Shown here: positions 57,720 to 64,000 of the stretch, one piece after another | How positions within the stretch are numbered: the first letter of the stretch is position 1 | How the letters are laid out: each line of letters opens with the position of its first letter | From: Zea mays | Lineage: Eukaryota; Streptophyta; Magnoliopsida; Poales; Poaceae | Assembly (NCBI RefSeq): GCF_902167145.1 | Contig: NC_050105.1 | Span: forward strand, 137,439,988 to 137,503,987 | Reading direction: 5' to 3' | DNA: 64,000 bases | Program-made: the position numbers and the translations under genes | The notes under the pieces: model-generated | Seen by the model: the letters and a program-made list of their open reading frames with translations, nothing else | Databases searched by the model: none | What the model was told of the DNA's origin: nothing

Positions 57720-58818
57720 GTCGACCACGCCGATTTTTTTTTTTTTTTGCATTTTAACCCTTTATTAGGATTAAAATCACATTTAGACCTAAAAAAATTT
57801 AATTTTAATTTTGGACCCTTAGCTCGGCGCCATAGGCTACGGCGCCGACCTAACACACCTCGGCGCCATAGCCTATGGCGCCGAGCGTTGACGTGGCCAT
57901 GGCAGCCAGGGCTGACGTGGAAGCCCGCGTGACACCTAGCTCGGCGCCACAGATCTTGGCGCCGAGCTAGGACTTAACCGCGCGGCCCGTCTCTTCTCTG
58001 CGTGTCTTCTCTGTTGCTTCTCGTCGTGTTTTGCCCAGCCGCCCGCCACCACCTCGCCGCGTTTTGCCCCGCCGCCGCCGCCACCGCGCGCGCCCGCCCC
58101 GGCCGCCGCCACCGCGCGGCCCGTCTCTTCTCTGCGTGTCTTCTCTGTTGCTTCTCGTCGTGTTTTGCCCAGCCGCCCGCCACCACCTCGCCGCGTTTTG
58201 CCCCGCCGCCGCGAGCCGCCACCGCGCGCGCCCGCCCCGGCCGCCGCCACCGCGCGCCTCCACCGCGCGACGCCACGCGTCAGTAGGTAAATTTTTTTAT
58301 TGTTGTTAGTTACTTAGTTAGTAAATTGTTAGTGTTTAGCATATTGTTAGCTATTGTTAGTGTTTAGTAATTAGTTAGCTATTTTCTTGTTAGTGTTTAG
58401 TAAATAGTTAGCTATTTTTTTGTTTAGCATATTGTTAGTGTTTAGTAAATTGTTAGTGATTATATAGTTAGCATTTTGTTTAGCGCATTGATATTACATG
58501 TTCATCATATTGTTTATTATGTAGATATCGTGTAGTTTTCTGTGTTGGCAACCATCGTGTTGTCATTTATTTGCAGGTTTTCGAAACATCACTTTACAGG
58601 GGAGGTGCTGCCAAATTTTTTATTGACAATAGTATTTTTTGCACATAGGTGTTCTTCCGACTTGACCTTCTCCACCATTAGCTAGACTCGTACGCAATCT
58701 CAGGTATACATTGTTTTCGTACATTATTCATAGATTATGTAATTTCGTTTGATGTGGTCATTTAATATTTTCTATATAGTTATTAGTTAATAAGTAGTTA
58801 CTATTTATTTATTATTTA
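57720..58818. repeat. GGCGCC-rich repeat, truncated by Sirevirus F
   Basis: CTCGGCGCCATAG and inverted partners occur four times in 57820-57970, forming hairpins. A 134-bp unit (GC-rich, with CTTCTCTGTTGCTTCTCGTC) is duplicated in tandem at 57978-58245. Beyond 58290 there is a TTAGTGTTTAGTAA-type low-complexity run, then mixed sequence. It looks like the 5' non-coding end of a high-copy transposon, but I cannot name it. Confidence 0.5.
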
Positions 58819-58823
58819 GTAAG

Positions 58824-60113
58824 TGAAAGGGAATTAGGCTTACACCTAGTTCCTAAATAATTTTGGTGGTTGAATTGCCCAACACAAATCTTTGGACTAA
58901 CTAGTTTGCTCTAGTGTATAAGTTATACAGGTGTCAAAGGTTCACACTTAGCCAATAAAAAGACCAAGTGTTGGGTTCAACAAAAATACAAAGGAGCAAC
59001 CGAAGGCTCCTCTGGTCTGGCGCACCGGACTGTCCGGTGTGCCACCGGACATGTCCGGTGCACCAGAGGACTCAGTTTTCAAACTCGTCACCTTCGGGAA
59101 TTTTCAGAGGCCACTCCGCTATAATTCACCGGACTGTCCGGTGTGCACCGGACATGTCCGATGCTCCAAGGAAGGGCGGCCCCAGGAACTCTCCAGCCTC
59201 GGGTTTTCATTCCAGCCGCTCCGCTATAATTCACCGGACTGTCCGGTGCATCTGTGGAGCAACGGCTACTTCAGGCGCCAATGGCTACCTGCAGCGCATT
59301 TATTGCGCGCCAGCGCGCGCAGAGGTCAGGCACGCCCATGCTGGCGCACCGGACACTCTACAGTACATGTCTGGTGCGCCACCAGACATCAAGGCGGGCC
59401 CAGAAGTCAGAACCCCAACGGTCGATTTCCAACGGCACTGGTGACGTGGCGGGGGCACCGGACATGTCCGGTGTGCACCGGACTGTCCGGTGCGCCATCG
59501 AACAGACAGCCCAGCCAACGGTCAAGTTTGGTGGTTGGGGCTATAAATACCCCAACCACCCCACCATTCATTGCATCCAAGTTCTCTACTTCCCAACTAC
59601 TACAAGAGCTCTAGCATTCAATTCTAGACACACCAAAGAGATCAAATCCTCTCCATATTCCACACAACGCCCTAGTGACTAGAGAGAGAGATTTGCTTGT
59701 GTTCTTTCGAGCTCTTGCGCTTGGATTGCTTCCTTCTTTCTTGATTCTTTCTTGTGATCAAACACTCACTTGTAATTGAGGCAAGAGACACCAATTGTGT
59801 GGTGGTCCTTGCGGGAAGTTTGATTCCCAAGTGATTTGAGAAGAGAAGCTCACTCGGTCCGAAGGACCGTTTGAGAGAGGGAAGGGTTGAAAGAGACCCG
59901 GCCTTTGTGGCCTCCTCAACGGGGAGTAGGTTTGAGAGAACCGAACCTCGGTAAAACAAATCCTCGTGTCTCTCTTCATTATTCGCTTGCGATTTGTTTT
60001 GCGCCCTCTCTCGCGGACTCGATTATATTTCTAACGCTAACCCGGCTTGCAGTTGCGATTATTTTTGAGAATTTCAGTTTCGCCCTATTCACCCCCCCTC
60101 TAGGCGACTTTCA
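58824..60113 (+). mobile_element. 5' LTR of Sirevirus F
   Basis: The LTR is 1290 bp, from TGAAAGGGAATT to GACTTTCA. GTAAG (58819-58823) is the probable left target-site duplication; the right end is outside the window. It has a palindrome cluster (59018-59490), TATAAATA at 59542-59549 and the same R/U5 layout as B. Confidence 0.9.
59018..59490. repeat. Palindrome cluster in the LTR of F
   Basis: CACCGGACTGTCCGGTG and CACCGGACATGTCCGGTG forms, mixed, upstream of the TATA box. Confidence 0.85.
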
Positions 60114-60116
60114 ATT

Positions 60117-60130
60117 GGTATCAAAGCCCG
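60117..60130 (+). promoter_or_regulatory. Primer-binding site of F
   Basis: TGGTATCAAAGCCC, three bases after the LTR end and identical to B; initiator tRNA-Met type. Confidence 0.8.
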
Positions 60131-60161
60131 GTGCTTCATTAGAGCCTAACCGCTCGAAGTG

Positions 60162-62858
60162 ATGTCGGGAGATCACGCCAAGAAGGAGATGGAGACCGGC
60201 GAAAAGCCCACTACAAGCCACGGGAGCACTTCATCGGAAGAGTCCCGCACCAAGAGGAAGGAGAAGAAGAAGAACTCCTCCAACAAAGGGAAGGAGAAGA
60301 AATCTTCTTCGCACCACAAAGAGAAGAAGGAGAGATCTTCCTCCCACAAGCCACATCGGAGAGGGGACAAGCACAAAAGGATGAGGAAAGTGGTCTACTA
60401 CGAGACCGACACTTCATCAACATCGACCTCCGGCTCCGATGCGCCCTCCGTAACTTCTAAACGCCAAGAGCGTAAGAAGTTTAGTAAGATCCCCCTACAT
60501 TACCCTCGCATTTCTAAAAATGCACCTTTACTTTCCGTCCCATTAGGCAAACCACCAACTTTTGATGGTGAAGATTATGCTAGGTGGAGTGATTTAATGC
60601 GATTTCATCTAACCTCACTCCACAAAAGTATATGGGATGTTGTTGAGTTTGGTGCACAGGTACCATCCGTAGGGGATAAAGACTATGATGAGGATGAGGT
60701 GGCCCGAATCGAGCACTTCAACTCTCAAGCGACAACAATACTCCTCGCCTCTTTAAGTAGAGAGGAGTATAACAAAGTTCAAGGGTTGAAGAGCGCCAAG
60801 GAAGTTTGGGATGTGCTCAAAACCGCGCACGAAGGAGATGAGCTCACCAAAATCACCAAGCGGGAAACGATCGAGGGGGAGCTCGGTCGGTTCCGACTTC
60901 GCAAAGGGGAGGAGCCACAACACATGTACAACCGGCTCAAGACTTTGGTGAACCAAGTGCGCAACCTCGGGAGCACGAAGTGGGACGACCACGAAATGGT
61001 TAAGGTTATTCTAAGATCTCTCATTTTCCTTAACCCCACTCAAGTTCAATTAATTCGTGGTAATCCTAGATATACTAAAATGACCCCCGAGGAAGTTATA
61101 GGAAATTTTGTAAGTTTTGAGTGCATGATCGAAGGCTCGAGGAAGATCAACGAGCTTGATGATCCATCCACATCCGAAGCTCAACCCGTCGCATTCAAGG
61201 CGACGGAGGAAAAGAAGGAGGAGGCTACACCAAGTCGACAACCTATAGACGCCTCCAAGCTCGACAATGAGGAAATGGCGCTCGTCATCAAGAGCTTCCG
61301 CCAAATCCTCAAGCAAAGGAGAGGGAAAGACTACAAGTCCCGCTCCAAGAAGGTTTGCTACAAGTGTGGTAAGCCCGGTCACTTTATTGCTAAATGTCCA
61401 TTATCAAGTGATAGTGACAGGGGCGACGACAAGAAGGGGAGAAGAAGGGAGAAGAAGAGGTATTACAAGAAAAAGGGTGGCGATGCCCATGTTTGTCGGG
61501 AGTGGGACTCCGACGAAAGCTCTAGCGACTCCTCCGACGACGAGGACGCCGCCAACATCGCCGTCACCAAGGGACTCCTCTTCCCCAACGTCGGCCACAA
61601 GTGCCTTATGGCAAAGGACAGCAAAAGAAAGAAGGTTAAATCCAACTCCTCCACTAAATATGAATCGTCTAGTGATGATAATGCTAGTGGTGAGGAAGAT
61701 AATTTGCATATCCTTTTTGCCAACCTTAACATGGAACAAAAAGAAAAATTAAATGAGCTAATTAGTGCCATCCATGAAAAGGATGATCTCTTGGACTCCC
61801 AAGAGGACTTCCTAATCAAGGAAAATAAGAAACATGTTAAGGTTAAAAATGTTTATGCTCTAGAGGTAGAAAAATGTGAAAAATTGTCTAGTGAGCTAAG
61901 CACTTGCCATGAGACCATTAACAACCTTAGAAATGAAAATGCTAGATTAATTGCTAAGGTTGATTCTCATGTTTGTATTGGTTCAATTCCCGATCTTAGA
62001 AATGATAATGATGATTTGCTTGCTAAGATTAAGGAATTGAATGATTCTCTTGCTAGTCTTAGAGTAGAAAATGATAATTTGATTGCTAAGGCTAAAGATT
62101 TTGATGTTTGCAAAGTTACAATTTCCGATCTTATAGATAAGAATGATATACTACATGCTAAGATTGTTGAACTTAATTCTTGCAAACCCTCTACATCTAC
62201 CATTGAGCATGTCACTATTTGTACTAGATGTAGAGATATTGATGTTGATGCTATTCATGATCACATGATTTTAATTAAGCAACAAAATGATCATATAGCT
62301 AAACTAGATGCTAAAATTGCCGAGCACAACTTAGAAAATGAGAAATTTAAATTTGCTCGTAGCATGCTTTATAATGGGAGACGCCCTAGCATTAAGGATG
62401 GCATTGGCTTCCAAAAGGGAGACAATGTCAAAATTAGTGCCCCTCCTAAAAGATTGTCAAATTTTGTTAAGGGCAAGGCTCCCATGCCTCAGGATAACGA
62501 GGGTTACATTTTATACCCTGCCGGTTATCCCGAGGACAAAATTAGGAAAATTCATTCTAGGAAGTCTCACTCTGGTTCTAACCATGCTTTTATGTATAAG
62601 AGTGAGACATCTAGTTCCAGACAACCAACCCATGCTAAGTTGCCTAAGAAGAAAATTCCTATTGCATCAAATGATCATAATATTTCTTTTAAAACGTTTG
62701 ATGCATCTTATGTTTTGACTAACAAATCCGGCAAGATAGTTGCCAAATTTGTTGGGGGCAAACACAAGGGCTCCAAGACTTGTGTTTGGGTACCCAAAGT
62801 TCTTGTGTCTAATGCCAAAGGACCCAAAACCGTTTGGGTACCTAAAGTCAAGAACTAA
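60162..62858 (+). CDS. gag: Gag of Sirevirus F, intact
   Basis: It has 898 aa from the ATG at 60162 (M-S-G-D-H), chosen because B aligns from the same codon. Residues 1-75 are very rich in Lys, Ser and Glu. A UBN2/retrotrans_gag-like capsid region follows (G-E-D-Y-A-R-W near 132, then M-Y-N-R-L-K-T-L). The CCHC knuckle is at 399-412 (C-Y-K-C-G-K-P-G-H-F-I-A-K-C). Acidic and Ser-rich sequence leads into a long coiled coil (about 568-675) with repeated N-L-R-x-E-N-x-x-L-I-A-K units. Size and order fit Sirevirus Gag, which is larger than usual copia Gag. No stop or shift, in contrast to B. Confidence 0.9.
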   Translation: MSGDHAKKEMETGEKPTTSHGSTSSEESRTKRKEKKKNSSNKGKEKKSSSHHKEKKERSSSHKPHRRGDKHKRMRKVVYYETDTSSTSTSGSDAPSVTSKRQERKKFSKIPLHYPRISKNAPLLSVPLGKPPTFDGEDYARWSDLMRFHLTSLHKSIWDVVEFGAQVPSVGDKDYDEDEVARIEHFNSQATTILLASLSREEYNKVQGLKSAKEVWDVLKTAHEGDELTKITKRETIEGELGRFRLRKGEEPQHMYNRLKTLVNQVRNLGSTKWDDHEMVKVILRSLIFLNPTQVQLIRGNPRYTKMTPEEVIGNFVSFECMIEGSRKINELDDPSTSEAQPVAFKATEEKKEEATPSRQPIDASKLDNEEMALVIKSFRQILKQRRGKDYKSRSKKVCYKCGKPGHFIAKCPLSSDSDRGDDKKGRRREKKRYYKKKGGDAHVCREWDSDESSSDSSDDEDAANIAVTKGLLFPNVGHKCLMAKDSKRKKVKSNSSTKYESSSDDNASGEEDNLHILFANLNMEQKEKLNELISAIHEKDDLLDSQEDFLIKENKKHVKVKNVYALEVEKCEKLSSELSTCHETINNLRNENARLIAKVDSHVCIGSIPDLRNDNDDLLAKIKELNDSLASLRVENDNLIAKAKDFDVCKVTISDLIDKNDILHAKIVELNSCKPSTSTIEHVTICTRCRDIDVDAIHDHMILIKQQNDHIAKLDAKIAEHNLENEKFKFARSMLYNGRRPSIKDGIGFQKGDNVKISAPPKRLSNFVKGKAPMPQDNEGYILYPAGYPEDKIRKIHSRKSHSGSNHAFMYKSETSSSRQPTHAKLPKKKIPIASNDHNISFKTFDASYVLTNKSGKIVAKFVGGKHKGSKTCVWVPKVLVSNAKGPKTVWVPKVKN

Positions 62859-62871
62859 AATTGTTTTGTAG

Positions 62872-64000
62872 GTTTATGCATCCGGGGGCTCAAGTTGGAT
62901 ACTCGACAGCGGATGCACAAACCACATGACAGGGGAGAAAAAGATGTTCTCCTCATATGAGAAAAACCAAGATCTCCAACGAGCTATCACATTCGGGGAT
63001 GGAAATCAAGGTTTGGTCAAAGGATTGGGTAAAATTGCTATATCACCTGACCATACTATTTCCAATGTTTTTCTTGTTGATTCATTAGATTACAATTTGC
63101 TTTCCGTTTCCCAATTATGTCAAATGGGCTACAACTGTCTATTCACTGATGTAGGTGTCACTGTCTTTAGAAGAAGTGATGATTCAATAGCATTTAAGGG
63201 AGTGTTAGAGGGTCAGCTATACTTGGTAGATTTTGATAGAGCTGAACTCGACACTTGCTTAATTGCTAAGACTAACATGGGTTGGCTCTGGCACCGCCGA
63301 CTAGCCCATGTTGGAATGAAGAATCTTCATAAGCTTCTAAAGGGAGAACACATTTTAGGATTAACAAATGTTCATTTTGAGAAAGACAGGATTTGTAGCG
63401 CATGCCAGGCAGGGAAGCAAGTTGGTACCCATCATCCACACAAAAACATCATGACAACCGACAGGCCACTGGAGCTCCTACACATGGACCTATTCGGCCC
63501 GATTGCTTACATAAGCATCGGCGGGAGTAAGTACTGTCTAGTTATTGTGGATGATTATTCTCGCTTCACTTGGGTATTCTTTTTGCAGGACAAATCTCAT
63601 ACCCAAGAGACCTTAAAGGGATTCTTGAGACGGGCTCAAAATGAGTTCGGCTTAAGGATCAAGAAAATTAGAAGCGACAATGGGACGGAGTTCAAGAACT
63701 CTCAAATTGAAGGCTTCCTTGAGGAGGAGGGCATCAAGCATGAGTTCTCTTCTCCCTACACCCCTCAACAAAATGGTGTAGTGGAGAGGAAGAATCGAAC
63801 TCTATTGGACATGGCAAGGACCATGCTTGATGAGTACAAGACTTCGGATCGGTTTTGGGCCGAGGCAGTCAACACCGCTTGCTACGCCATCAACCGGTTA
63901 TATCTTCACCGAATCCTCAAGAAGACATCATATGAACTCCTAACCGGTAAAAAGCCCAATATTTCTTATTTTAAAGTCTTTGGTAGCAAATGTTTTATTC
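62872..64000 (+). CDS. pol: Pol of Sirevirus F, 5' part (runs off window)
   Basis: The frame is +1 relative to gag, opens after a TAG at 62869 and has no stop to the window end (376 codons). Protease W-I-L-D-S-G-C-T-N-H-M comes first. Then comes integrase with the HHCC zinc pair (W-H-R-R-L-A-H ... C-S-A-C) and the catalytic D at 63487, D at 63676 and E at 63784 (last two 36 codons apart). RT and RNase H must lie to the right. There is no obvious ATG; the first codons follow TTGTTTTGTAG, which looks like a splice acceptor. Confidence 0.88.

Overview
The window looks like maize (Zea mays) nuclear DNA. The evidence is the pattern of nested LTR retrotransposons, a GC-rich LTR starting TGTCGGGGACC that I recognise as Huck-type (Ty3/Gypsy, Tat lineage), Sirevirus (Ty1/Copia, Opie/Ji-type) elements with CACCGGACTGTCCGGTG palindromes and repeated AGGGGGAG tracts, and two intron-containing plant genes. 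All classification is from memory and reading; no search was run.

Layout. (1) 1-14378 is a nest. Sirevirus A (3' part only, LTR 1281-2699) sits in the 5' LTR of Sirevirus B (2700-11204, coding region broken). B sits in the LTR of a Tekay-type chromovirus, C (11205-14378). C also carries a small GC-rich transposon D (about 12957-14114) holding a truncated pectin-methylesterase-inhibitor gene on the minus strand. (2) 14379-21301 is a gene island. It has a four-exon plus-strand gene for an organelle-targeted single-RRM protein (ORRM6-like, 14512-15332) and a convergent six-exon minus-strand CCA1/REVEILLE-type MYB gene (15959-17954), with Tourist-like MITEs around them. (3) 21302-53816 is a second nest, resolved by three target-site duplications (TSDs). 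Minus-strand Tekay-type element E has 3.55 kb LTRs but only about 1.2 kb of non-coding interior (TSD CACAC). Its 5' LTR was hit by Huck-type element H (26377-50594, TSD AATGT). The 3' non-coding part of H was hit by the youngest insertion, Tekay-type chromovirus G (36307-48148, TSD CTCCC), whose two 2775-bp LTRs are almost identical. (4) 53817-58823 is host sequence with a Sirevirus-type solo LTR, another MITE, a short gene fragment and a GGCGCC-rich repeat. (5) 58824-64000 is the 5' part of Sirevirus F, with an intact gag and a pol frame open to the window end.

The most interesting system is in G. Besides an uninterrupted 1525-residue gag-pol polyprotein with a C-terminal chromodomain, G has a separate 337-codon frame upstream of gag. 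Its N-terminus (M-A-R-L-R-H-T-A-R-K-S) is in exact register with the histone H3 tail (M-A-R-T-K-Q-T-A-R-K-S), its middle resembles a double-stranded-RNA-binding domain, and its C-terminus looks like a coiled coil. This suggests a retrotransposon-encoded histone mimic that could counter silencing or aid targeting. The Tekay-type LTRs (C, E, G) also share what look like spliced leader exons, including an AG|GCAAGT (GC-AG) donor, around a conserved non-coding block.
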